A stretch of 64,000 nucleotides of DNA from an uncultured Bacteroidia bacterium (GTDB taxonomy: Bacteria; Bacteroidota; Bacteroidia; Bacteroidales; Prolixibacteraceae). Shown piece after piece: positions 45,693-54,763 of the stretch; within the stretch, counting starts at the first letter, position 1, and every line of letters starts with the position of its first letter. The notes beneath the pieces are model-generated. The model ran no database searches. It was not told the DNA's origin and saw only the letters and a list, made by a program, of their open reading frames with translations. The DNA is taken from positions 1-64,000 of the forward strand of contig CAIXZH010000004.1 in assembly GCA_903923905.1 (NCBI GenBank), read 5' to 3'. The translations under genes were made by a program, and so were the position numbers.

Positions 45693-46337
45693 ATGAAGAT
45701 TGATAATTCACTGGAACAATACGTATTGTCTCATATCGTTGAAGAGAGTCCACTTATGAAACGGCTTTACCGTGAAACACAGCTTCGCATGGTGAATGGC
45801 CGGATGTGTTCTGGACATATTCAAGGCTCGCTTTTGACTTTACTCAGTAAGTTAATTTGTCCTTCACGAATTCTGGAAATCGGCACCTATACCGGTTACT
45901 CAGCCTTATGCCTTGCAAATGGGTTGTCAAATCATGGTGTTATTCATACCATTGAAATCAATGATGAACTGGAAGGTCTTGCATCCTCTTTTTTTGAAGA
46001 ATCGGGGATGAAGAGTCGGATTATTCAGCATATCGGAGATGCTGAAAATGTGGTCCCAACGTTGGATGATCGATTTGATCTCGTTTTTATCGATGCCGAC
46101 AAAAGGAAGTACCTGGTTCATTACAACCTGGTGTTCCCTAAGGTAAATGTAGGTGGTATTATTATAGCTGATAACACGTTATGGGCTGGCAAAGTTGTCC
46201 AAAAAGTGGCCCGCGCCGACGAACAGACAGTCGGAATATTACAGTTTAATGATTTTGTAAGGAATGATCCCCGCGTTGAAACCTTTATGATTCCGGTCAG
46301 GGATGGGATCACCATCCTTCGGAAAATTTCGGAATAG
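45693..46337 (+). CDS. Class I SAM-dependent O-methyltransferase
   Basis: The 214 residues match the O-methyltransferase family 3 (COMT/caffeoyl-CoA type). The SAM-binding motif is RILEIGTYTGYSALCLA near residue 62, motif II is RFDLVFIDADKRKYLVHYN with the metal-binding Asp, and IIADNTLWAGKV supplies the next Asp/Asn. The substrate is unknown. It lies 4 bases after the M16 peptidase, so the two are an operon; the pairing is common in Bacteroidota. Confidence 0.9.
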   Translation: MKIDNSLEQYVLSHIVEESPLMKRLYRETQLRMVNGRMCSGHIQGSLLTLLSKLICPSRILEIGTYTGYSALCLANGLSNHGVIHTIEINDELEGLASSFFEESGMKSRIIQHIGDAENVVPTLDDRFDLVFIDADKRKYLVHYNLVFPKVNVGGIIIADNTLWAGKVVQKVARADEQTVGILQFNDFVRNDPRVETFMIPVRDGITILRKISE

Positions 46338-46757
46338 ATATTACCTCAAAGCAAAGACAAATTTAGAGAATGTTTAAAAATTATATTTAAACCTTTTTGC
46401 CCATAGGGCATCAATTTCAATAGAAAAACAGGTAAGGAAGAATCATTGTCCGTTAGGACATTAACGGATAACCGGTTAATTCCCTAAGTGAAATTTGTTT
46501 TCAGAATTATAATTTTCTATGGTTGTTTATCTCCTACCGAGAAATTTAAACAGTTAGCAGTGTAAATTAGTGACCTGGTGAATGTCCAGAACCTGAACAT
46601 TCACCAGGTCACTTCAATACGAAGGTTATAATCGCTGGATTTTAATTCTATGCCATCAGCCAGACACCCAACGACTTAAATTCCCTGCCATTTTATGTGA
46701 TCTGGACCAATTATCAGTTTTTTTTCGTATCTTTCAATACGTTAAATTTATAAGACC
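46338..46757. other. Intergenic region with a 17-bp hairpin
   Basis: 420 bases without a gene. The notable element is the perfect inverted repeat at 46569-46613. A TATCTTTC box at 46728-46735 (one mismatch to TAnnTTTG) lies 22 bases before the DUF2851 gene and may be its -7 box. The rest shows nothing clear. Confidence 0.45.
46569..46613. repeat. Perfect 17-bp inverted repeat
   Basis: AGTGACCTGGTGAATGT (46569-46585) pairs with 46597-46613 around an 11-base loop. It has no T-run, lies 232 bases after the methyltransferase and 145 bases before DUF2851, and does not share the GGGTT-CAA-AACCC core. It may be a late terminator, an operator or a mobile palindrome. Confidence 0.55.
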
Positions 46758-48035
46758 ATGAAAGAGGAATTTCTCCATTTTATCTGGGAAAATAAATTAT
46801 TTCATGCAGATTCCCAACTGACTGAAGATGGTGAACCGCTCCGGATTGTGAATCCCGGACGTCACAACACCCATGCAGGCCCCGATTTCTTTGATGCCCG
46901 GATTCAGATCGGGGACACACTCTGGGCCGGAAATATCGAAATCCATCTGAAAGCTTCAGAGTGGAATCGGCATGGTCATCATATTGATCCAGCGTACCGG
47001 AACACTATCCTCCATGTGGTTGCAATGTCCGATATGGAGGTCTTTAATGATTTAGGCTCTAAAGTTCCGGCATTGGTGATTAATTGGCCTGAATGGATAA
47101 CCCGGAATTACGAAATGCTTGTAAGAAGTCATGATTGGATTGCCTGTGCCTCTTTTTTATATCAGGTTGATCCCTTCAAAATCAAATTCTTTCTGAACGG
47201 CATCGTTATCGAACGTTTAACCCAAAAGATCGACGCCATCAGTAAGCTTCTTTCAGAGACCCGGGAGGATTGGGGAGAAACCTTTTATTGTATGCTTGCC
47301 CGAAGTTTTGGCTTGCGCGAGAATGCACTACCTTTTGAAATGCTGGCCCGTTCCTTGCCTCAATCCATATTGGCGCATCATCACGACTCTCTTTTCCAGA
47401 TAGAGGCGCTTCTTTTTGGACAAGCAGGATTGTTAGGGGATGAACTTTTTGGAGACGATTACTACCTTGATCTTCGTAAGGAATATCGTTTCCTGGCTAT
47501 GAAGTACGGATTAAAACCAATTGCAGGTCATTTGTGGAAGTTTATGAGGATGCATCCCGGAAATTTTCCCACGATCAGAATTGCTCAGTTTGCAGCGTTG
47601 ATTCATCATTCCAGGGGATTGTTTGCCACGATCATAGAGGCATCCAATCTTGAAGAGATCAGGCAGTTGTTTTCACTGACTGCTTCAGAATACTGGGATA
47701 GTCACTATAGTTTTAATAAGCCCTCAGTAAACCGACAAAAATTGTTTGGTGATCAAATTTTTCGATTGGTTGTAATCAATGTTGTTGTTCCTTTCTATTT
47801 TTTGTTTGGAGATAACCAAAATAAACTAACTTTGAAAGACAGAGCGCTGGAGATACTTGAACAGCTGCCGGCAGAAAGTAATCGTTTAATTGACAGATGG
47901 GCTGAAGCGGGGATAACAGCTGAAAATGCCCTCGAATCTCAGGCATTGCTTCAATTGCAACACAACTATTGTGAACAAAAAAAATGTCTCAGTTGCACCA
48001 TCGGTCATAAAATAATTGTACATGAACCAGTTTGA
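46758..48035 (+). CDS. DUF2851 family protein
   Basis: 425 residues of a family of unknown function common in Bacteroidota. The conserved N-terminal block NPGRHNTHAGPDFFDARIQI is followed by WAGNIEIHLKASEW, HHIDPAYRNTILHVV and, at the C-terminus, a Cys-rich ending (NYCEQKKCLSCTIGH). The order GPDF...EIH...K resembles the acidic/lysine arrangement of restriction-endonuclease-like folds, but this is only a by-eye suggestion. It overlaps the K+ channel gene by 14 bases. Confidence 0.85.
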   Translation: MKEEFLHFIWENKLFHADSQLTEDGEPLRIVNPGRHNTHAGPDFFDARIQIGDTLWAGNIEIHLKASEWNRHGHHIDPAYRNTILHVVAMSDMEVFNDLGSKVPALVINWPEWITRNYEMLVRSHDWIACASFLYQVDPFKIKFFLNGIVIERLTQKIDAISKLLSETREDWGETFYCMLARSFGLRENALPFEMLARSLPQSILAHHHDSLFQIEALLFGQAGLLGDELFGDDYYLDLRKEYRFLAMKYGLKPIAGHLWKFMRMHPGNFPTIRIAQFAALIHHSRGLFATIIEASNLEEIRQLFSLTASEYWDSHYSFNKPSVNRQKLFGDQIFRLVVINVVVPFYFLFGDNQNKLTLKDRALEILEQLPAESNRLIDRWAEAGITAENALESQALLQLQHNYCEQKKCLSCTIGHKIIVHEPV

Positions 48036-49047
48036 TAAACAAACCTCAAGAACTTTCAGAATTGCCTTTTCATTAGTCTCAGCAGTGTTTGTTACCGGAT
48101 TGGTTGGCTTTCATTTTATTGAAGGATATGGGTTTATCGACTCATTTTACATGACCGTCCTTTCGGTTTCGACTGTTGGATTTGAGGTGGTACGGCCTCT
48201 TTCACCGGTAGGTAAGTTATTCGTTTCATTTCTGATTATCTTTAGTCTTGGGAGTTTTGCCTATGTTGGATCGAGTATAGTCCGTTTTTTTTTGGATGGA
48301 GAATTTGTTAATAAATTAAAAACTAGCAGGGTGAGTAAAAGGATTGAAAAACTGATTGATCATGTGATCATTTGTGGTTATGGACGCAATGGGGAACAGG
48401 CAGCATTGGAATTAATGGATCATAATCATCCGTTTGTGATTATCGAACGGAGAGACAATGTAATTACACGTATTCAGGAAGATCCTAACCTCCTTTTTAT
48501 TCAGGGGGATGCCACAAATGAAGAGATTCTGCGCACTGCCGGTATCGATCGGGCCAGGGCTTTAATTGCCACCACCCCAAATGATGCGGATAATATGTTT
48601 GTGGTGATGACAGCCCGCAGCATGAATAATAAACTGACCATTGTGAGCCGAGCCTCAGAGATTGGTTCAGATACTAAATTAAAGCGGGCAGGGGCTACCA
48701 ATGTGATCATGCCTGAACGAATGGGAGGGCAGCGCATGGCCCGTTTGGTTACCCAACCCGATGTGGTTGAGTTTATGGAATATATTTTGCTGCAGCGGAA
48801 CCGGGACATAAGTATTCAGGAGGTACATTGCCGCAAAATGTCGGCCACCAAACAAGGAAAGACAATCGGAGAATTAAGCTTAGGGAAGGTAACAGGAACA
48901 ACGATTATCGGATTGAAAAACGGTGAAGGTAAATATGTCTTTAATCCGGGAAGTGATCATACACTAACAATTCACGATCAGCTTTTTGTTCTGGGATCAC
49001 CTGAACAGGTTCGGAATCTGAACAGTTATCTTGAAGGCAAAATATAA
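48022..49047 (+). CDS. K+ channel with RCK (TrkA-N/TrkA-C) domains, non-canonical filter
   Basis: 341 residues with two transmembrane helices flanking a pore loop (about 10-75), then a Rossmann TrkA-N domain (HVIICGYGRNGEQAALEL near residue 115) and a TrkA-C domain. The layout is that of a prokaryotic RCK-gated potassium channel. The filter reads TVGFEVV where canonical channels have TVGYGD, so the second filter Gly is replaced by Glu. ATG 48022 is preferred over TTG 48016. It overlaps the DUF2851 gene by 14 bases, suggesting coupled translation. Confidence 0.87.
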   Translation: MNQFDKQTSRTFRIAFSLVSAVFVTGLVGFHFIEGYGFIDSFYMTVLSVSTVGFEVVRPLSPVGKLFVSFLIIFSLGSFAYVGSSIVRFFLDGEFVNKLKTSRVSKRIEKLIDHVIICGYGRNGEQAALELMDHNHPFVIIERRDNVITRIQEDPNLLFIQGDATNEEILRTAGIDRARALIATTPNDADNMFVVMTARSMNNKLTIVSRASEIGSDTKLKRAGATNVIMPERMGGQRMARLVTQPDVVEFMEYILLQRNRDISIQEVHCRKMSATKQGKTIGELSLGKVTGTTIIGLKNGEGKYVFNPGSDHTLTIHDQLFVLGSPEQVRNLNSYLEGKI

Positions 49048-49085
49048 TTGTAATCAGAAATATCAGAAAATTAACCGTTTTCAAA

Positions 49086-49433
49086 ATGGTAGCTTCTATT
49101 CAGACTATTTTAACCAATTCGAAACTCGTGGACCAAGAAACTAATCTTTTAAGGGAGAAAATAATAGAACTTGAAAAAGAAAATACAATGCTTAAGCAAC
49201 AGAAAATTGAGATTACTGAGGCCAAAGAGTTGTATTTGAAAATATTTGAAGAATTCCCGACTTTGATATGGCGCTCGCGTTTAGATAAATTATGTGACTA
49301 TTTCAATAAAACATGGCTTGAATTCACCGGGAGAACCATGGACCAAGAATTTGGAAATGGTTGGGCAGAGGGCGTTCATCCTGATGATTTCGATACCTGT
49401 CTGCAAACTTATGTAGATGCATTTTTTTATTAA
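49086..49433 (+). CDS. N-terminal remnant of a PAS-type histidine kinase
   Basis: A 115-residue product: a coiled coil (about 15-45, LREKIIELEKENTMLKQQ) then the first half of a PAS domain (LYLKIFEEFPTLIWRSRLDK; NGWAEGVHPDDFDTCLQTYV). It stops abruptly in the middle of the PAS fold in a T-rich tract at 49421-49430. The next frame starts with sequence that belongs to the end of the same type of kinase, so an internal deletion has removed the rest of the PAS and the HisKA domain. It is unlikely to be functional. Confidence 0.75.
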   Translation: MVASIQTILTNSKLVDQETNLLREKIIELEKENTMLKQQKIEITEAKELYLKIFEEFPTLIWRSRLDKLCDYFNKTWLEFTGRTMDQEFGNGWAEGVHPDDFDTCLQTYVDAFFY

Positions 49434-49492
49434 AAGGTAATGCAGAGCAAAAGTCTATTTTTATTTCAAATACACTTCTGCCTGAGATCAAT

Positions 49493-49870
49493 GTGAATGC
49501 CGACAGATTAATGATTAGTGCTGTCATGCGAAATTTGATTTCAAATGGAATAAAATTTACCCAGCCCGGAGGAACGAATATCATAAAATCAGAGGTCAAA
49601 CAACTTGAATTAATTGTATCGGTAACCGACACGGGGATTGGGATTTCAAAAGAAAGAATTGACAAATTATTTGAAATTAATGAGAATTATTCAACCTCAG
49701 GCACACAAAATGAAAAGGGGACAGGATTGGGCTTGATCCTTTGCAAAGAATTTATTGAAAAAAACAACGGGAAAATATGGGTTGAGAGTGAATCCGGAAC
49801 AGGGTCGACCTTATTCTTTTCATTGCCCTTGTTCTTTAAAAATAGTGAATTAAATCTGCCACAGGGTTAA
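49493..49870 (+). pseudogene. C-terminal HATPase remnant of the deleted kinase
   Basis: The frame is open from about 49421 (…LLKGNAEQKSIFISNTLLPE…) but has only a GTG at 49493 as a usable start. It encodes a HATPase_c domain: MRNLISNGIKFT, SVTDTGIGISKERID, GTGLGLILCKEFIEKNNG and GTGSTLFFSLPL. There is no H-box, so it could not autophosphorylate. Together with the piece at 49086-49433 it is the two ends of one kinase with the middle missing. Confidence 0.75.
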
Positions 49871-49889
49871 ATACTTAAAGATAAAATTG

Positions 49890-49897
49890 TACCTTTG
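49890..49897 (+). promoter_or_regulatory. Candidate -7 box of rpsO
   Basis: TACCTTTG is a full TAnnTTTG match, 90 bases before the rpsO start, within the short gap after the kinase remnant. No -33 box is seen. Confidence 0.4.
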
Positions 49898-49987
49898 TGC
49901 CGGATTTTTTTAATTAATGTTGATCCGTTGCTATCGAACCCGAATACTGCGGCGCAATTATTGTATCATTTTTAACATGCTATTGAA

Positions 49988-50257
49988 ATGTATTTAACAA
50001 CAGAAAAAAAACAGGAGATTTTTGAAAAGTATGGTGTTACTGCTACGAACACAGGTTCGACTGAAGGGCAGATTGCACTTTTCTCCTTCAGGATCAGTCA
50101 CCTTACAGAGCACCTGAAAGTCAACAAAAAGGATTATGGGACACAACGCGCATTGATCGGATTGGTTGGAAAACGCCGTGCATTGCTCGATTACCTCAAA
50201 AGAAAGCACATCGATCGCTATCGTGCAATCATTAAGGATCTCAATCTTCGTAAATAA
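49988..50257 (+). CDS. rpsO: 30S ribosomal protein S15
   Basis: The 89 residues match uS15: QKQEIFEKYGV-type start, the core TGSTEGQIALFSFRISHLTEHLKV, and the RALIGLVGKRRALLDYLKRKH signature. S15 binds 16S rRNA early in 30S assembly. The gene is followed by a strong hairpin and then pnp, the classical rpsO-pnp order. An 80-90-base leader precedes it, in which autoregulation by S15 is possible but no pseudoknot could be established by eye. Confidence 0.97.
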   Translation: MYLTTEKKQEIFEKYGVTATNTGSTEGQIALFSFRISHLTEHLKVNKKDYGTQRALIGLVGKRRALLDYLKRKHIDRYRAIIKDLNLRK

Positions 50258-50267
50258 GGAACTACCT

Positions 50268-50295
50268 AAAAAGGCAATTTTCGAATTGCCTTTTT
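50268..50295 (+). terminator. Rho-independent terminator between rpsO and pnp
   Basis: AAAAAGGCAATT (50268-50279) pairs with AATTGCCTTTTT (50284-50295) around a TTCG loop, followed by more T. TTCG tetraloops are typical of strong terminators. Confidence 0.8.
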
Positions 50296-50356
50296 TTAAC
50301 TATTTTAAAGCCCCACCCATTTATTTTTAATATTCATAAAATTATTTTTTTAAATT

Positions 50357-52576
50357 ATGTACAAAGCTATTAATAAGACAATTGATCTTGGCGATGGACG
50401 TACGATTAACATCGAGACAGGAAAACTGGCCAAGCAGGCCGACGGATCGGTGGTCGTTAAAATGGGTGATACCATGTTGCTTGCAACCGTGGTTTCGGCA
50501 ACAGAAGCTGCAGAAAACGTCGATTTTATGCCCCTTTCTGTTGATTACCGCGAAAAATACTCGGCTGCAGGACGTTTCCCGGGCGGATTTCTGAAAAGAG
50601 AAAGCCGTCCCTCAGACGATGAAATTCTGACCGCTCGATTGGTGGACCGTGTTTTGCGTCCACTTTTCCCTGATAATTACCATGCAGAAACTGTGGTAAT
50701 GATTGCCTTGATTTCATCAGGGAAAAACGAAATGCCCGATTCTTTGGCCGGTTTAGCGGCTTCAGCTGCGCTGGCGGTTTCGGATGTGCCCTTCAATGGC
50801 CCGATTTCTGAAGTTCGTGTAGGCCGTATCAATGGGAAGTTCGTGATTAACCCTTCCGCAGAACAATTAGCTACTGCCGATATTGATATCATGGTTGGTG
50901 CCTCTTATGACAATATTATGATGGTTGAAGGGGAAATGGACGAAGTATCTGAAGATGAGATGCTTGATGCCATCAAATTTGCCCACGAAAACATCAAGAT
51001 CCATTGCAAAATTCAGGAAGAGCTGGCGGCAGAACTCGGCGTTAAGAAACGGGAGTATTGTCACGAGCAGAACGATGAAACATTGCGTGAGCTGATCTGG
51101 AAAGAGACATATCAGAAAGCTTATGATACTGCACGTTCCCTGATTAACGATAAACATCTGCGGGTTAGTTCCTTTGCGAAAATCAAAGAAGATTTTACTG
51201 CTTCCTATAGTGAAGGGAAAGAATCTTCAGAAGTAAATAAGGGCTTAATCTCGCGATATTACCACGATGTTGAGAAAGAAGCCATGCGTCGGATGATTCT
51301 CGATGATGGTATCCGTTTGGATGGTCGTTCAACAACTCAAATCAGACCTATCTGGGGCGAAGTATCGTACTTGCCCGGATCTCATGGTTCTGCAATATTT
51401 ACCCGAGGAGAAACACAATCATTGACCAGTGTTACTCTGGGAACTAAAATGGACGAGAAGATAATTGATAATGTGACCTTTAAAGGGAGAGAACGGTTTT
51501 TATTGCATTACAATTTCCCATCCTTCAGTACCGGAGAAGCAAAAGTTCCTCGTGGCCTTTCGCGCCGCGAAATCGGACACGGGAATCTGGCTCATCGCGG
51601 ATTGAAACGGATGATTCCTGAAGGATTTCCTTACATTGTCCGAGTCGTTTCTGATATTTTAGAATCGAATGGTTCATCCTCGATGGCAACTGTTTGTGCC
51701 GGAACTATGGCAATGCTTGATGCGGGAATTCAGATGAAAAGACCAGTTTCGGGAATCGCAATGGGATTGATTACCGATAAAGGCTCTGATAAATTTGCAG
51801 TTCTTTCCGATATTCTTGGTGACGAGGATCATTTGGGAGATATGGACTTTAAAGTGACCGGAACAACCAAAGGGATCACTGCTACCCAAATGGATATCAA
51901 GGTGGATGGTTTGTCGTATGAAGTAATGGCAAAAGCATTACAGCAGGCAAAAGAAGGAAGAGCTCACATTTTAGGTAAAATACTGGAAGTGATCAGCGTA
52001 CCACGTGAAGATTACAAGCCTAATGTCCCGAGAATTGTGACGATGATGATTCCTAAGGATATGATCGGACCGGTTATTGGCCCCGGAGGTAAAATTATCC
52101 AACAGATCCAGGCTGATACTAAAGCCACTATCTCAATCGAAGAAGTTGAAGATCAGGGGCGTATTGAGATCAGCGCTCCCGATAAAGAGGCAATTGATGC
52201 CGCAATTGCGCGTATTCGTGCCATTGTTGCAATTCCCGAAGTTGGAGAAATCTACAAAGGTAAGGTGAAGTCAATTGTTCAATTCGGTGCATTTATTGAG
52301 ATTATGCCTGGTAAAGAGGGTCTTTTGCATGTTTCGGAAATCGATTGGAAACGGATCGAAAACCCTGAGAGTGTTTTAAAAGTCGGTGATATCATCGAGG
52401 TTAAACTCCTGGAAGTCGATCAGCGTTCAGGAAAATTGAAGCTTTCCCGCAAAGCATTACTTCCAAAGCCTGAAGGTCAGGGTGATAGCGAAAGAGTTGA
52501 TCGGGGTCCACGCGCGGAAAGAGGCGAAGGGAGAGATCCCGGACATAGTCATTCGCTTAAAAAGCCAAATCAGTAA
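50357..52576 (+). CDS. pnp: Polyribonucleotide nucleotidyltransferase (PNPase)
   Basis: 3'-5' phosphorolytic RNase and component of RNA turnover. The 739 residues contain two RNase PH-like cores (about 10-215 and 305-540, e.g. [20 protein letters not shown] and [18 protein letters not shown]), a KH domain ([24 protein letters not shown]) and an S1 domain ([27 protein letters not shown]). A charged Arg/Gly-rich tail of about 35 residues follows. It sits directly after rpsO, as in most bacteria. Confidence 0.97.
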   Translation: MYKAINKTIDLGDGRTINIETGKLAKQADGSVVVKMGDTMLLATVVSATEAAENVDFMPLSVDYREKYSAAGRFPGGFLKRESRPSDDEILTARLVDRVLRPLFPDNYHAETVVMIALISSGKNEMPDSLAGLAASAALAVSDVPFNGPISEVRVGRINGKFVINPSAEQLATADIDIMVGASYDNIMMVEGEMDEVSEDEMLDAIKFAHENIKIHCKIQEELAAELGVKKREYCHEQNDETLRELIWKETYQKAYDTARSLINDKHLRVSSFAKIKEDFTASYSEGKESSEVNKGLISRYYHDVEKEAMRRMILDDGIRLDGRSTTQIRPIWGEVSYLPGSHGSAIFTRGETQSLTSVTLGTKMDEKIIDNVTFKGRERFLLHYNFPSFSTGEAKVPRGLSRREIGHGNLAHRGLKRMIPEGFPYIVRVVSDILESNGSSSMATVCAGTMAMLDAGIQMKRPVSGIAMGLITDKGSDKFAVLSDILGDEDHLGDMDFKVTGTTKGITATQMDIKVDGLSYEVMAKALQQAKEGRAHILGKILEVISVPREDYKPNVPRIVTMMIPKDMIGPVIGPGGKIIQQIQADTKATISIEEVEDQGRIEISAPDKEAIDAAIARIRAIVAIPEVGEIYKGKVKSIVQFGAFIEIMPGKEGLLHVSEIDWKRIENPESVLKVGDIIEVKLLEVDQRSGKLKLSRKALLPKPEGQGDSERVDRGPRAERGEGRDPGHSHSLKKPNQ

Positions 52577-52587
52577 AAGAAGAATTT

Positions 52588-52612
52588 AAGTGCCCGGTTG
52601 ATCCGGGCACTT
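52588..52612 (+). terminator. Hairpin after pnp
   Basis: AAGTGCCCGG (52588-52597) pairs with CCGGGCACTT (52603-52612), followed by TTGTTT. It begins 12 bases after the pnp stop. Confidence 0.7.
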
Positions 52613-52778
52613 TTGTTTAATCCTCTATTGATCTATTTTTGAAATGGCTGGAGTCAGTGTTAAAAGATGGAAACATAAGAATAATCCTTTGCCTGGCCAA
52701 GACACAAAATAGTGGACTGAATTGCCTTTCCCTCCCTAATAATAAGTGAATTTTTAATGTAAAATTGCTTATAATAGT

Positions 52779-52809
52779 TTTTCTATAACACTAAAAGAAT
52801 GTATTTTTG
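52779..52809 (+). promoter_or_regulatory. Promoter of the TPR/OmpA-like lipoprotein
   Basis: TATTTTTG at 52802-52809 fully matches TAnnTTTG, and TTTT (one mismatch to TTTG) stands 19 bases upstream at 52779-52782. The ATG at 52859 follows 49 bases later. Confidence 0.5.
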
Positions 52810-52858
52810 CCGTCAAAGCAATAAAAACTAACAATTCATTTATCAATCAATTATTGTA

Positions 52859-54616
52859 ATGAGAAATTTAAAATTTAGTTATTTGGTTTTATTCATTTTT
52901 AGCACCGCCCTTCTAATGAGCTGTGCTTCTCTAAAAAAAATGAAAAGGGATGCTGGGAAAGTGAGCTATTCTGTTGTTCCTGAAACTCTTGAAGCTCATA
53001 ATGGCAAGGTTGACGTTGCTTTACAGGGTCGTATTCCTGGAAAATATTTCGTTAAAAAGGCCACTATTGTTGCCACCCCGGTACTTAAAACTCCTGAGGG
53101 TGAAAAATTCTATGAGCCTTATATCCTTCAGGGAGAAAAAGTTAAGGCGAATAATAAAGTTATTAAATATGACGAAGGTGGCAGCGTCTCCTACAAAGGT
53201 TCTATTCCTTTTGAATATGCCATGCGTAAATCTGAACTTTATCTGAAAATACATGCTACCAAAGGGGCGAAATCTCTGGATTTTGAGCCTGTTAAATTGG
53301 CAAATGGAGTAATTGCCACCAGTACACTGGTTGACAATAGCCCAATTTCAATACTTGGTTTCCAAAAAAGCACAAATTCTACCGGGGTCTATGATCCTTC
53401 AATCGATAAATTTCAACGTGTTGTTCCAGATAAATATGTTGCAGACCTTATCTATCTGATTAATAGTTCAGAAGTACGTGGTAAGGAAATGACCAAAGAG
53501 GAAATCCAGCATTTAAGTAAATATATTAAGGAAGCCTATAAGGCTGAACGTAAAGAACTTAAAGGGGTCGAAATTTCAGCGTATGCTTCTCCTGACGGAA
53601 AATTGGATTTTAACACCCAGCTTTCTCAGAAACGTCAGGGAACCTCTTCTAAAGTAATTGAAAAAGATTTGTCCAAAAATCAGGTTCAGACTGAACTGAA
53701 GACCAAATATACCCCTGAAGATTGGGATGGATTTAAGGAGCTGATGGAAAAATCAACCATCCAGGATAAGGAGTTGATTCTTCGTGTGCTTTCTATGTAT
53801 TCAGATCCTGAGGTTCGGGAACGTGAGATTAAAAACCTTTCTGCTTCATTTACCACTGTGGCCAGCGAAATTCTTCCTAAGCTTCGTCGTGCAAAAATTA
53901 CCGCCTCTGTAAATTTAATCGGACGCACTGATGATGAAATCAGTACTCTGGCAATCAGTGATCCTTCGAAACTTAATCAGGCTGAATTACTTTATGCTGC
54001 TACATTGACTACAAATCCACAGGTTCAAAAAACAATCTATACCAATTTCACTAAAGTTTATTCAGATGACTGGCGTGGATACAATAACCTGGGTAGTGTT
54101 GTTTTCGGTCTTGGTGATTCTGATGCTGCTGCTTCTGATTTCGAAAAGGCTGACAGACTTGATCCTAAAAATCCGATCGTTCAGAATAACCTGGGTTGTA
54201 TCGAACTGAAGAAGAAAAACCTTGCTAAAGCAGAAGAGCTTTTTGGAGCAGCTACCGGTGCAGGTAATGAGGTTCATGACAACCTTGGAATCGTAAAAAT
54301 CATGCAGGGACAATACGAAACTGCAGTGAAATATTTCACCGACGATTCACAGAATGTGGCAAATCACGCTTTGGCTCAGCTACTGAATAATGACAATAAC
54401 GGTGCATTGCGTACCTTAAACGGAGCGGCTGTTGAAACAGGACGTATTGCTTATCTTAAGGCTATTATCGCCGCCCGTACTGCCAAATCCAGCATGCTGT
54501 TCGAAAATCTGGGTAATGCAGTTAAAAAAGATGCCGCTTACAAGGAATTGGCTAAAACAGACCTTGAATTTGCGAAATATTTCGATGATCAGAATTTCAA
54601 GTTGATTCTGCAATAA
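52859..54616 (+). CDS. Lipoprotein with OmpA-like and TPR regions
   Basis: 585 residues starting with a lipoprotein signal (VLFIFSTALLMSC, Cys near residue 22). The first 200 residues are beta-rich. The middle has an OmpA-like signature (VEISAYASPDGKLDFNTQLSQKRQGTSSKVIEK), and the C-terminal third (about 370-585) is made of tetratricopeptide repeats (WRGYNNLGSVVFGLGDSDAAASDFEKADRLDPKNP). OmpA-like domains bind peptidoglycan, so the protein probably links the outer membrane to the wall. A well-matched promoter and a terminator frame it as a single-gene unit. The role is inferred from domains. Confidence 0.75.
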   Translation: MRNLKFSYLVLFIFSTALLMSCASLKKMKRDAGKVSYSVVPETLEAHNGKVDVALQGRIPGKYFVKKATIVATPVLKTPEGEKFYEPYILQGEKVKANNKVIKYDEGGSVSYKGSIPFEYAMRKSELYLKIHATKGAKSLDFEPVKLANGVIATSTLVDNSPISILGFQKSTNSTGVYDPSIDKFQRVVPDKYVADLIYLINSSEVRGKEMTKEEIQHLSKYIKEAYKAERKELKGVEISAYASPDGKLDFNTQLSQKRQGTSSKVIEKDLSKNQVQTELKTKYTPEDWDGFKELMEKSTIQDKELILRVLSMYSDPEVREREIKNLSASFTTVASEILPKLRRAKITASVNLIGRTDDEISTLAISDPSKLNQAELLYAATLTTNPQVQKTIYTNFTKVYSDDWRGYNNLGSVVFGLGDSDAAASDFEKADRLDPKNPIVQNNLGCIELKKKNLAKAEELFGAATGAGNEVHDNLGIVKIMQGQYETAVKYFTDDSQNVANHALAQLLNNDNNGALRTLNGAAVETGRIAYLKAIIAARTAKSSMLFENLGNAVKKDAAYKELAKTDLEFAKYFDDQNFKLILQ

Positions 54617-54639
54617 AAGAGCAGAGATTCATATAAATC

Positions 54640-54664
54640 AAAGGGAGTTTAATCGGCTCCCTTT
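54640..54664 (+). terminator. Terminator after the lipoprotein gene
   Basis: AAAGGGAG (54640-54647) pairs with CTCCCTTT (54657-54664) and runs into a T8-type tract. It begins 24 bases after the stop. Confidence 0.75.
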
Positions 54665-54763
54665 TTTTTGTGTTTTGGAATTTGGTCTAATTAGTGTAAC
54701 TTTACTGAAGTTTAGTCTGATAAATAGGGATTTAGTACTTCTTTTACTTTGAAAGGATACACT

